Shown here piece after piece: positions 24,001 to 32,369 of a stretch of 57,440 bases of DNA. The number at the start of each line of letters is the position of its first letter. Position 1 is the stretch's first letter. This stretch comes from an uncultured Lachnospiraceae bacterium (lineage in GTDB: Bacteria; Bacillota; Clostridia; Lachnospirales; Lachnospiraceae): positions 1 through 57,440 of the forward strand of contig CADCIK010000006.1 in NCBI GenBank assembly GCA_902801415.1, in the 5' to 3' direction. Below the pieces are notes generated by a model. That model was not told the DNA's origin and ran no database searches. It worked only from the letters and a program-made list of their open reading frames with translations. The position numbers and the translations under genes are program-made.

Positions 24001-25323
24001 CTATTCCGAATCCTCTTCTGCGTCATCCACTGATGTTTCTTCATCCGCGGTCTCTTCCCCTGTACTGCCGCTTCCGCTCTGCAGGGAAAGAATATCAAGT
24101 ATCTCCTGCGCGTTATCGACCGTCACATTGACAAAGTCGAATGCTGTATAATACGGCACGTCGATGCCTTTTATATAGGAGATCGCGTAATCAGCCGCGC
24201 ATTTTGCCTGCTCCATGGAGTTATTGAATAAGGTGCCGGTAATATTGCCCCTCGCCACTTCCTGAAGAGTCTCTTCGCCGGCGCCAAGTCCAAGGATCAG
24301 CACGTCGTGGCCCACCAGCCTCTTCTCCTCGCTGACCGCTTTCCACGCTCCTGCCGCCTGGCTGTCATTCGCGCAGAGGATCAGTTCGAGGTCGCCGCCG
24401 TATTCTTCCATCTTGCTGATCACAAGCTCATATGCAGCTTCTTTCTCGATCTCTTCCGGTGACGCGTCTACTTCCCAGATCGCTTCGTGCGGCTCTTCGC
24501 TCGCAGCTTCCGGATCCTCTCCGTCCGGCGATCCGTCTTCCGCTTCCTCTTCCTCGGGCTCATCAACTACCTGCGTATCATCGGTCTCTTCGCCGCTCGG
24601 GTCATCCTCTTCGTTCTCATCCTTATCCAGGATATTCACGGTGTAATGACGTTCTTCAAGCGCCTTCAGCGTCTCCTGATTGATCCGCTCCGCGTCAGAT
24701 CCGTCGGAGTCCCTGATGACGATCGTCCCGATCTCGCGGTCTTCATTGAGATCGATCAGGCTGAAGTCCATGTTGTCCAGGACATCCGCCCTCATCTGCG
24801 CGGCCTTGGTATCGTCGCCGCCCACATAAGCTGCCTTGATCCCTTTCTTTTCCCAGCGCGCCCGTTCTTTCTCTCCCGGGTCCATGCCAAAATACAGGAT
24901 TGGGATCCCGGCTTTGGACGCACGGTCAGTAATGGAAGAGATCGGAATATCCCCCGCATTGTCAATGACGAGGACCGAACATTTCTCTTCCACCAGGTCT
25001 TTTACCGCATCCGGCAGTTCTTCCGCTGAGACGGCGCGCTCTATGATGTTGTCGTCACTGACGCCTGCCTGGACCAGGTATCCTTTCAGCCTTCCCGTGA
25101 AGCGCTCTGAAAATGTACCGATATCCCGGGCATATACAATGCCGATCTTTGCCTCTGACGGCAGGCCGGAAGCAATTTCCCCTGACTCTTCCTGTACCGC
25201 CTCATTCGTCTCATTCGTCGCGCCCGTTCCGGATCCATTCTGTCCTGTCTCTGCAGAACAGCCTGTGAGCAGGAGGAACCATGTTACGAACGCTAGGAGT
25301 AAACCTATGCTCTTCCTGTTCAT
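24001..25323 (-). CDS. sugar-binding-type periplasmic lipoprotein with acidic insertion
   Basis: The 440-residue lipoprotein has a signal peptide and lipobox LTGC (C22), then a type I periplasmic-binding fold resembling galactose/ribose-binding proteins (KIGIVYARDIGTFSERF at 59-75; LILCANDSQAAGAW and ILGLGAGEE in the second lobe). Between the lobes, residues 234-280 form an insertion made largely of Asp, Glu, Pro, Gly and Ser. The C-terminus is also very acidic. No ABC permease, ATPase or sensor kinase is adjacent, so it may be an orphan binder or a sensing component. Extracellular calcium or cation contact through the acidic loop is only a guess. Confidence 0.85.
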   Translation of the reverse strand: MNRKSIGLLLAFVTWFLLLTGCSAETGQNGSGTGATNETNEAVQEESGEIASGLPSEAKIGIVYARDIGTFSERFTGRLKGYLVQAGVSDDNIIERAVSAEELPDAVKDLVEEKCSVLVIDNAGDIPISSITDRASKAGIPILYFGMDPGEKERARWEKKGIKAAYVGGDDTKAAQMRADVLDNMDFSLIDLNEDREIGTIVIRDSDGSDAERINQETLKALEERHYTVNILDKDENEEDDPSGEETDDTQVVDEPEEEEAEDGSPDGEDPEAASEEPHEAIWEVDASPEEIEKEAAYELVISKMEEYGGDLELILCANDSQAAGAWKAVSEEKRLVGHDVLILGLGAGEETLQEVARGNITGTLFNNSMEQAKCAADYAISYIKGIDVPYYTAFDFVNVTVDNAQEILDILSLQSGSGSTGEETADEETSVDDAEEDSE

Positions 25324-25464
25324 AAATACACCTTTTTCTTAACACTACGACATTTTCACAACTTTTCTGTATTCATTATTATAAACGAAGGAATGCCCGA
25401 TGTGTACTCTCATTAATCCTTAATGCGGCAGGATACACGTTTACTGAACAGCAAACGGATGACC

Positions 25465-26703
25465 TCAACCGATGATCAGATACCCCCTCAGCACGGAACC
25501 GGCCTCCAGAGGACCGCTGCCAGCCGGGATCACTGCAAAAAGGTCCGTACCGATCGCAGTGCTGAGAACACTGTTCCCCTGTCTCTCGCTGCTTGACAGG
25601 CACGCCTTTCCTTCCTTGAAGACGAGTCTTCCCCGCAGGACACGCGTCCCTTTCGAGCTCTTCGGAAACCCGGTGAGCAATGTACAATCCACTTCCTTAA
25701 GGCGCGGCTCGCACAGTCCGGATAATTTGCGGAGGACCGGAGCGCCGACAAGCCAGAACGCGGTCATGCAGGCGGCGGGATTGCCCGAAAAGGCAAGAAC
25801 CGGAATCGGTGCTCCATTTTCAATCACGCCGTAAGCACCCGCCATGCCGGGCTTACAATCCAGTCCTTTGATCAGGATCTCAGCGCCGGCCATTTTCATG
25901 GCGTCGGGGGTCAGATCGAAATCTCCCGCCGATACGCCTCCGGAAAGCAGGACCGCGTCACAGGCAGAAGAGCCGTGAATCCCATCCGAGATCAGCTGCG
26001 CGATCTCTTCAGCGCTGTCCCTTCCCGTCCCAAGATATACCGGGTCGCATCCAAGCGACGCGCAGGCCGCCTCCAGCGTGTAACGGTTGCTATTGAATAT
26101 TTTGCCCTTCTTAAGGGACTGTCCCTCATCGATCAGCTCGCTGCCTGTGGAGATGATCCCGACGACGGGCCTTTTGTATACCTGCGGGCGAAATACACCT
26201 TGCGCTGCCATGACGCCGGAAAGACCGGCGTCGATCCTTATGCCGGGCGCGGCAAGCAGCTCCCCTTTCCGCACATCCTCGCCTCTGCGGACAATATTCT
26301 GCCCTTCCGCGGCTTCATGAAAGATCTGTACCTCTGTATCCGAAAACTTCGTCACTTCATAAGGAACGATGGCATCCGCACCGGCCGGCACCGGCGCCCC
26401 GGTCATGATCCTTGCAGCCGTGCCTATGGTGATTTCCACGTGGGGCACGTCGCCTGCCGCGATCATGTCCACTACAGACAGTGTGACCGGGTGGAAGGCA
26501 TCTGCTCCCCTCGTGTCCTGCGAGCGAAACGCATAGCCGTCGTAAGGCGACCGGTCAAATCCGGGTACATCCTCAGCAGCCCTGATCTCCTGTGCCAAAA
26601 CCCTGCCCGCGCTTCCACTGAGCATAGCTGCCTCAGTACCGGTCACCCCGGTCCTTTCCAAAAGCAGTTCTCTCGCAGTGATAAAATCCGGTCTCTCTAA
26701 CAT
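25465..26703 (-). CDS. moeA: molybdopterin molybdenumtransferase MoeA
   Basis: MoeA inserts molybdate into adenylylated molybdopterin. The motif DRSPYDGYA at residues 50-58, the central domain motif GIISTGSEL, and SGGVSAGDFD near residue 270 are standard, and the C-terminal beta domain is complete (412 residues). The start at 26703 has AAGGA ten bases upstream; earlier in-frame ATGs would add an unrelated tail. It lies directly downstream of asrC in the same direction and near the MobA-MobB fusion, so it most likely serves the molybdoenzyme of this cluster. Confidence 0.93.
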   Translation of the reverse strand: MLERPDFITARELLLERTGVTGTEAAMLSGSAGRVLAQEIRAAEDVPGFDRSPYDGYAFRSQDTRGADAFHPVTLSVVDMIAAGDVPHVEITIGTAARIMTGAPVPAGADAIVPYEVTKFSDTEVQIFHEAAEGQNIVRRGEDVRKGELLAAPGIRIDAGLSGVMAAQGVFRPQVYKRPVVGIISTGSELIDEGQSLKKGKIFNSNRYTLEAACASLGCDPVYLGTGRDSAEEIAQLISDGIHGSSACDAVLLSGGVSAGDFDLTPDAMKMAGAEILIKGLDCKPGMAGAYGVIENGAPIPVLAFSGNPAACMTAFWLVGAPVLRKLSGLCEPRLKEVDCTLLTGFPKSSKGTRVLRGRLVFKEGKACLSSSERQGNSVLSTAIGTDLFAVIPAGSGPLEAGSVLRGYLIIG

Positions 26704-26742
26704 ATACGCCAGTCCTTTCATCCCCAAATACGCATGAAACAA

Positions 26743-26769
26743 TACGGGGCCGCGCTGGGCGACCCCGTA
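26743..26769 (-). terminator. hairpin between asrC and moeA
   Basis: A TACGGGG/CCCCGTA stem with an inner GC-rich part is followed by ATTGTTTC on the minus strand. It may partly terminate the asr operon or separate the moeA message. Confidence 0.5.
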
Positions 26770-26795
26770 CTCACATTATACCTTATTATGCCGTA

Positions 26796-27785
26796 TCAGT
26801 GAAGTTCATTGACTCTGTCATAGTGCTTGCCGCCCCAGTAGATGCGGGATGCGACTTCCGCCTTTTCAGGCAGCTCTATGCCTTCCATGACATATTTGAG
26901 GAATTCCTCATATCCGGTCCTGTCGACGATATAGCCGACGTGCTCCTTGCCTTCCAGTGCGTTCTTGTCGATATACTCCTCGACGTACGCGTAGCAGTTC
27001 TTGACGATCTTAAGGATGCTCTCCTCGTCAGCCCAGCGGATGAAGTCCTCTGCAAGACGGGGATTCTTCTTGCCTGTGCGGCCCATGATGACAACGCGGA
27101 AGTAGTGCTCTTTGCTTCTGGTCCACGCGCGGGTCGGGCAATAGGTTACGCAGACGCCGCAGCCGACGCAGAGATTGGGATCTCTGACAACCTTTCCGTT
27201 TACAAGGGAGAGGGCGCCGGTGGAGCGGATCTTGCAGTACTTGACGCACTGCTCGCAGCCTACGCAGCGATCGGGATCGTACTGGGGTTCCGTCATGCCG
27301 ATAATACCAAAGTCGTCCATGCGGACTTTGCCGCAGTCGTTGGAACATCCGGTAAAAGCGACCTTCATATGCAGGTTGTTGGGGAAGATCAGCTTGTCCA
27401 TCTTGCGCGCGAACTCAGTCGTGTCATAGCACCCGAAGGGGCAAAGCCGCTTGCCGGGGCAGGCGACAACGTTTCTGGTGCCGGAGGCCGGATAGCCGCC
27501 CTCATAGACTTCCTGGTTGACGCCGGACTCGTCGATGATCAGCTGCAGTTCCTTGTTGACCGCATCCATATCCTCCATCTTGATGCCGGGGATCTCGACG
27601 CCCTGGCGGTTCGTGATGAAGATCGTTCCGTTGCCGTATTTCTCAGCGATCTCGGTGATGCGGAGCATGCTCTTCGCGCCGATGACGCCGCCGGGAATAC
27701 GAACGCGGGACGCTGTCTCGCCTCTGACCTTGGAATAACGGAAGGCGTTCTTTTTCAGTTTTTTCAGATTCACATCCATACCCAT
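26796..27785 (-). CDS. asrC: anaerobic sulfite reductase subunit C (siroheme-Fe4S4)
   Basis: The catalytic subunit reduces sulfite to sulfide with six electrons, and siroheme enzymes of this class can also reduce nitrite. Ligands for the coupled siroheme/[4Fe-4S] centre are C109-x5-C115 and C147-x3-C151. Two ferredoxin-type clusters follow at C174/C177/C180/C184 and C206/C209/C212/C216. The 329 residues are full length. GGAGG precedes the ATG at 27785. It is the last of asrABC and directly follows a nitrate-reductase-type module in the same transcription direction. Confidence 0.94.
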   Translation of the reverse strand: MGMDVNLKKLKKNAFRYSKVRGETASRVRIPGGVIGAKSMLRITEIAEKYGNGTIFITNRQGVEIPGIKMEDMDAVNKELQLIIDESGVNQEVYEGGYPASGTRNVVACPGKRLCPFGCYDTTEFARKMDKLIFPNNLHMKVAFTGCSNDCGKVRMDDFGIIGMTEPQYDPDRCVGCEQCVKYCKIRSTGALSLVNGKVVRDPNLCVGCGVCVTYCPTRAWTRSKEHYFRVVIMGRTGKKNPRLAEDFIRWADEESILKIVKNCYAYVEEYIDKNALEGKEHVGYIVDRTGYEEFLKYVMEGIELPEKAEVASRIYWGGKHYDRVNELH

Positions 27786-27810
27786 AGTATTAATCCTCCT
27801 TCCCGTTTCC

Positions 27811-28617
27811 TTAGTCGATCATATCTTTGCTGACTGTGTAGTTGAATACAGGACCGTCGAGGCAGATATACTTCTCACCGACTCTGCAGTGGCCGCATTT
27901 GCCGAGGCCGCAGCACATCTTGCGTTCCTGGGATACCCAGATGTTTTCTTCCTTAAAGCCCTTCTGCAGAAGACCCATGACAGAGAAACGCATCATAGGC
28001 GGAGGTCCGACTACGACTGCCTGCGCGGTCTCAAGATCGCGGATCGGAACATCCGGAATATACTTGGTGACCAGACCGATATTGCCGGTGTATCCTTCCG
28101 GAGCGCCGTCAACGGTAAGGATCAGATCCAGCTTCTCGTCCCATCTCTTCAGGTCGTCTCTGAACAGCATATCGTCAGGACTTCTGAAGCCGACGATCAC
28201 GTGCTTGTCCTTGGGCGCTTTGGTCTCTGCGAGCGCGTCAATGACGCCGCGTACAGGAGAAACGCCTGTGCCGCCCGCGACAACGATCATTTCACAGTCC
28301 TCGTAAAGGCTGGTATCAAAACCGTTTCCGTAAGGGCCGCGGAGAAGAAGGCTCTGTCCTTTGTATTTCTCAAATACTTCTCCTGTGACACGGCCGACCT
28401 TGCGGATCGTCAGGTCTACATAGTTCGGGCCGATACCGGATACGGAAATCGGAGCCTCTCCGTACTTGGGCATGGATACCTCAAAGAACTGGCCGGGCTT
28501 GACGTCTCCGACATATTCCATACGGAATGTGTATTCCTTCTGTGTGTGCCTGATCACATCCAGGATCTTGGAAGGCCAAGGCACATAAGGATTGTTCTGC
28601 ATATTAGTTGCTCCCAT
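27811..28617 (-). CDS. asrB: anaerobic sulfite reductase subunit B (FAD/NAD(P)H)
   Basis: The electron-input subunit has a ferredoxin-reductase fold with an FAD-binding barrel (about 15-100), the NAD(P)H motif AGGTGVSP (114-121), and a C-terminal [2Fe-2S] site with C236, C241, C244 and C252. It passes electrons from NAD(P)H to AsrA/AsrC. The start at 28617 follows AGGAGGTGCAGA and overlaps the end of asrA by 14 bases, which implies translational coupling. The 268-residue length matches the family. Confidence 0.94.
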   Translation of the reverse strand: MGATNMQNNPYVPWPSKILDVIRHTQKEYTFRMEYVGDVKPGQFFEVSMPKYGEAPISVSGIGPNYVDLTIRKVGRVTGEVFEKYKGQSLLLRGPYGNGFDTSLYEDCEMIVVAGGTGVSPVRGVIDALAETKAPKDKHVIVGFRSPDDMLFRDDLKRWDEKLDLILTVDGAPEGYTGNIGLVTKYIPDVPIRDLETAQAVVVGPPPMMRFSVMGLLQKGFKEENIWVSQERKMCCGLGKCGHCRVGEKYICLDGPVFNYTVSKDMID

Positions 28618-29629
28618 TCTGCACCTCCTCTACTGCCTTATTGACCTTGTTGATGCATGCGGAGAACGAAATGTACTCCGGACATACCATGTCGCAGCGG
28701 CCGCAGCCGACGCACATGTCATAGCCGAATCTCTTGCGGAAATCAAAGATCTTGTGAAGAACCTTGAAGCGCATTCTCTCGCCCTTGGTCCTTCTGTACT
28801 GTCCGCCGCCGGCCACGTTGGTGTAGCCGTCCACCATGCAGGAAGCGCCGACTCTTCTTCTCTCGCCGACCTTTCCGTTCTCTGTGTAATACACATCCTG
28901 CATTGTGTAGCAGGTGCAGGTGGGACATACGAAATTGCAGCGGCCGCAGCCGATGCAGCGCACACTGTACTCATCCCATACGGGGCTCTTATAGATACTG
29001 TTGGGAACCTCTGCGGGAATCGTGACACGCGTCGCGTTCTCTGTGACGTATTTGGGCTCTACCGCCTCTTCTTTGCCGCCGCACTCTGCAAAGATCTTCG
29101 CGACATCGTCGCATTTCACATCGCAGAACACCTCGTCGCCGATCACGTCGACGGAGAAGAGATAACCTTCCGTTGTCTTGTTGGTGCCCATATCCACGCA
29201 GAAGCAGTCCGCGCCGGATTTCTGACATCCGATGAGGACGAATTTGAGCCTGTCACGGATCTCTTTGTAGAAAGGATCAACGGCAATGCCGTTGTTCATA
29301 TAGATCTGGTCCAGGCGGCGCACTGCGTGCATATCGCAGCTCTTGAGAAATACGATCACCTCTCTCGTATCTCTGTCCGCTGTCTTCACTTCATTCTCTG
29401 TAAAGAAGAAAAGTGTCTCTGACAAAGGCGTCAGGATCTCTTTAAACGCGTAATCAGACTTCTTGGAAAGCTCGATCTGTGACAGCTCCGTCACATAGTC
29501 ATAGCGGACGACGTCCGTGTCCGTGAACCTTCCTTCGCCCACCTTGAGGACCGGCGCATAGATCAGTCTCTCCTCCGCGAGTCTTTGCAGGGCTTTGTCA
29601 AACCCTTCTTTTGTCAGAACATAACCCAA
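28604..29629 (-). CDS. asrA: anaerobic sulfite reductase subunit A (Fe-S)
   Basis: The Fe-S subunit that carries electrons within the AsrABC complex. The C-terminal half has two four-cysteine clusters (CIGCGRCNFVCPTC and CVGCGRCDMVCPEY), with further cysteines between. I place the start at a TTG (29629) because AAGGGAGG sits five bases upstream and the protein then begins at the conserved GYVLTKEGF. The upstream ATG at 29662 has no ribosome site. The resulting 341 residues match known AsrA. A strong intercistronic hairpin separates it from the TDT transporter gene. Confidence 0.92.
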   Translation of the reverse strand: MGYVLTKEGFDKALQRLAEERLIYAPVLKVGEGRFTDTDVVRYDYVTELSQIELSKKSDYAFKEILTPLSETLFFFTENEVKTADRDTREVIVFLKSCDMHAVRRLDQIYMNNGIAVDPFYKEIRDRLKFVLIGCQKSGADCFCVDMGTNKTTEGYLFSVDVIGDEVFCDVKCDDVAKIFAECGGKEEAVEPKYVTENATRVTIPAEVPNSIYKSPVWDEYSVRCIGCGRCNFVCPTCTCYTMQDVYYTENGKVGERRRVGASCMVDGYTNVAGGGQYRRTKGERMRFKVLHKIFDFRKRFGYDMCVGCGRCDMVCPEYISFSACINKVNKAVEEVQNGSN

Positions 29630-29677
29630 TTTTTGCCTCCCTTCTGCTGCAATTCCAGCCATCTATCTGTTATGTAC

Positions 29678-29698
29678 AGGCCGCCGTTCAGGCGGCCT
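29678..29698. promoter_or_regulatory. intercistronic hairpin before asrA
   Basis: A perfect AGGCCGCC/GGCGGCCT 8-bp stem with a five-base loop and no U-run suggests an mRNA processing or stabilising element rather than a terminator. Confidence 0.5.
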
Positions 29699-29723
29699 GC
29701 ATAATAAAGATCATTCTGCTGCC

Positions 29724-30668
29724 TCAGCCCCTCTTCTGTTTCCTGAGAAACATCCTCAGGAACATCAGCATGACATAACCGACCAGCATAGTGGTCACAA
29801 AGATCTGCAGTCCTGCAAGCTGCGTGACGGCAAATCCAAGGCTCTCATTGCCCTTCTCGATCAGATATCCGGCCATCTTCTGGGATGCCACGGTTCCGAT
29901 CGCCATAGGGAAGGTAAGTCCCGCATATCCCGGATAGAAATCAAAGGAGAAGAAATCCGGAAGTTTGAACAGGATAAAGGCCAGAGATGCCAGCACACAG
30001 ATATACATAAAGCTCAGGAGAATACCATTATTCTGTCCGTTGACATTGATCAAACTGACGACACAGAGACTGCAGGGCGCCAGCAGGACCGCCATCGTGT
30101 GATAGGCGGCGTTTTTGATCTCGACATTTAAGAGTCTCCAGATCATAAACGGAAGGAGCACAATGTAGATGATGCAGCCGTAGATCGTGATGAACTTAAG
30201 GATGGGGCCGGCATTCATCTTGCCGCCGGTGACGCATGCGACCATCCAGCCGTTGTAGGTTACGAACCAGCTGGGCATCATGTTGATAAAGTTTTTGGGT
30301 AACAATACTTTGCCAAATGTGTGCTTGATCGTAAAAATAATGATGTGGACACAATGGATCGCGACGCCAATGAACCAGATGATCTTTCCGAAAGGAAGAC
30401 CCATCTCGTAATAGAAGCTGCCAAGGACCATCAGTACCATGCTGAATGCGCCGTACAAACTGGCAGGGATCGTCTGGTCGTACTCACTGAGGAAGGTCTT
30501 GGAAAACATAGCGATCTTCAGGATGTAGCAGATCATAAAGATCGTGCCCAGCGCCATGATCAGGTAGCGGAGCCATACAAAGCCTAAGCCGCCGTAAACA
30601 TTGCCCAGAGTCAGGAAACTCAGGAAAGTGGCAACGCAAGGTACCGGAATTCTTTCTAAACGACTCAT
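29724..30668 (-). CDS. TDT family transporter (TehA/SLAC1/Ssu1-like)
   Basis: The 314-residue integral membrane protein has about nine to ten hydrophobic segments and the family's VPxxxxTFLSFLTLGN-like start and FPMAIGT motif near residue 255. TDT proteins include tellurite-resistance channels, plant anion channels, and yeast sulfite exporters. Its place between the FAD oxidoreductase and asrA argues that it moves the operon's substrate or product, such as sulfite, nitrite or nitrate. That is inference from position; family members also carry dicarboxylates. Confidence 0.83.
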   Translation of the reverse strand: MSRLERIPVPCVATFLSFLTLGNVYGGLGFVWLRYLIMALGTIFMICYILKIAMFSKTFLSEYDQTIPASLYGAFSMVLMVLGSFYYEMGLPFGKIIWFIGVAIHCVHIIIFTIKHTFGKVLLPKNFINMMPSWFVTYNGWMVACVTGGKMNAGPILKFITIYGCIIYIVLLPFMIWRLLNVEIKNAAYHTMAVLLAPCSLCVVSLINVNGQNNGILLSFMYICVLASLAFILFKLPDFFSFDFYPGYAGLTFPMAIGTVASQKMAGYLIEKGNESLGFAVTQLAGLQIFVTTMLVGYVMLMFLRMFLRKQKRG

Positions 30669-30686
30669 TTGTCACAATCTCCTTTT

Positions 30687-31922
30687 TTAATCGTAGTAGA
30701 ACTCATAGGTATTGTCTCTGATATGGAAGAAATCAGAGTAGTCGATGTCAAACAGCGGCTTTTTCACCTTGCGGACATCGATCTTTCTGGCGATCATCTG
30801 CTGCAGTACGCCGCCGTAAGCCAGGTCTCCCTGCAGGAGCGCGCCGATGATCTTTCCGTCCTGATGGACGATCTTCTTGTAGACGTCGCCTTTTTCGTAT
30901 GTCTCTACCTTGATGCTCTCGTCCGCGGGATCGGGGTTCACATTGCCGAGAGACATTGTGCTGATCTCGAGGAAACGCATTGTGGACTTGCTTGCAAAGA
31001 AGTCCGTCATCTTCTCGTTGTATCCTGCCATATTGGCGGCTGCGATCATGCCTTCCTTTACAGCGACGGGCCAGATGGGGCTCGTGCCGGAGACGTCGCC
31101 TGCGCCGTAGATATCGGGATCGCTGGTCCTGCCGGTCTCGTCATAGACAAGGCCGAAGCGGCTCAGTTCCAGTCCGCTGTCCTTTAAGAATTCAACGTTG
31201 GAACGAACGCCCGCGGTAACAACGAAGAAGTCGCAGGGGATCACAGTTCCGTCGCTGAGGACAACTTCCGTGATCTCGTGCTTGTCATTGATCGTCACTT
31301 CGTTGACGCCTACGCCGTAGTGCTGCTCAACGCCGTGCGCGTTAAACGCGTCGATATAGGTCTGGGCCGCTCTCTGGTCCAGCTGCCTGTTCAGAAGCCA
31401 GCCTGCGAAATCACACAGGACGACCTTGACGCCGAGTTCCAGGAAACCGCACGCGCAGTCGATGCCGACAAGCCCGGATCCGAGAACTACGATATTCTTG
31501 CATGTTTTGGCAACTTCCTTGAGAACTTCGATATCATCGATGTTGCGGAATCCGATCATATTGGGGGATCCCAGCATGTTCTTGATCGGCGGGAAGAATG
31601 TGTGGGAGCCGGTCGCGATCAGGAGCTTGTCATAGCTGACTCTCTCGTCGCCGTCCAGGATGACCTCTTTCTTCTCTCTGTCAAGACCGATCGCCTCTCT
31701 GCCCTTCATCCAATCGACCTTATACAGTGTCTCGAAGTCCTTCTCAACAAAGCGAAGGCGCTCAAGGCTTCTCTTGCCGGCCAGGTACTCGTGGAGAATG
31801 CAGCGGGAGTAGATATCCTTGTCCTTGGAGATCAGAACGATCTGACACTCCTTGTCCAGTCTGCGCAGCTCTCTGATGGCGTTGACGCCCGCTGCGGAAG
31901 AACCGATGACAACATACTTCAT
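30687..31922 (-). CDS. NAD(P)/FAD-dependent oxidoreductase of the nitrate-reductase-type operon
   Basis: The 411-residue flavoprotein begins with the FAD motif IGSSAAGVNA, has a second nucleotide motif VVLGSGLVGIDCA in the middle, and a GAGDV motif (DPDIYGAGDVSG) for FAD contact. The layout matches the NADH-nitrite-reductase or rubredoxin-reductase group. The gene follows the 16-Cys ferredoxin by one base, and that follows the molybdoenzyme, so it probably supplies NAD(P)H electrons to them. Clostridial nitrate reductase operons have the same three-gene order (Mo enzyme, ferredoxin, flavoprotein). Confidence 0.88.
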   Translation of the reverse strand: MKYVVIGSSAAGVNAIRELRRLDKECQIVLISKDKDIYSRCILHEYLAGKRSLERLRFVEKDFETLYKVDWMKGREAIGLDREKKEVILDGDERVSYDKLLIATGSHTFFPPIKNMLGSPNMIGFRNIDDIEVLKEVAKTCKNIVVLGSGLVGIDCACGFLELGVKVVLCDFAGWLLNRQLDQRAAQTYIDAFNAHGVEQHYGVGVNEVTINDKHEITEVVLSDGTVIPCDFFVVTAGVRSNVEFLKDSGLELSRFGLVYDETGRTSDPDIYGAGDVSGTSPIWPVAVKEGMIAAANMAGYNEKMTDFFASKSTMRFLEISTMSLGNVNPDPADESIKVETYEKGDVYKKIVHQDGKIIGALLQGDLAYGGVLQQMIARKIDVRKVKKPLFDIDYSDFFHIRDNTYEFYYD

Positions 31923-31923
31923 A

Positions 31924-32355
31924 TCAGTTTTTCACCTCCTCGAGAGTGATAGCATGCATGGGACATTTCTCCACGCACATGGGGTTGGCGGTCTTTCCAT
32001 CCTCACTTCTGTGTACGCACATGTTGCACTTCATGATCTCACGGAAGTGAATGCTGTCGGGCTTGAGGATGCCGAAAGGACATGACATGACGCACATATA
32101 GCAGCTTGCGCACTGCTCTTTGTCATAGGTGACATATCCGGTCTCCGGATTCTTCTTCATTGCGCCTGTCATGCAGGTGTATACGCATTCGGGATGCTCG
32201 CAGTGGCGGCAGAAAATAGGCGCCGGCTTGGTCTCACTGTCGATGACGACACGGTTGCGGGCGTCGCCGCTCTCCGTCTCATGGCTGACCACACAAGCCG
32301 TGACACATGTAAGGCATCCGATGCAGCGACTGCGGTCAATTTTGATTCTATACAT
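31924..32355 (-). CDS. 4Fe-4S ferredoxin (HycB/DmsB-like electron carrier)
   Basis: The 143-residue protein has sixteen cysteines arranged for four [4Fe-4S] clusters: 11/14/17/21, 49/52/57/61, 82/85/88/92 and 110/113/127/131. This is the pattern of electron-transfer subunits of molybdoenzymes. There is no signal peptide, so it acts in the cytoplasm. Fourteen bases separate it from the molybdoenzyme gene and one base from the flavoprotein, so it should link the two. Confidence 0.93.
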   Translation of the reverse strand: MYRIKIDRSRCIGCLTCVTACVVSHETESGDARNRVVIDSETKPAPIFCRHCEHPECVYTCMTGAMKKNPETGYVTYDKEQCASCYMCVMSCPFGILKPDSIHFREIMKCNMCVHRSEDGKTANPMCVEKCPMHAITLEEVKN

Positions 32356-32369
32356 AATTACCTCCTACA

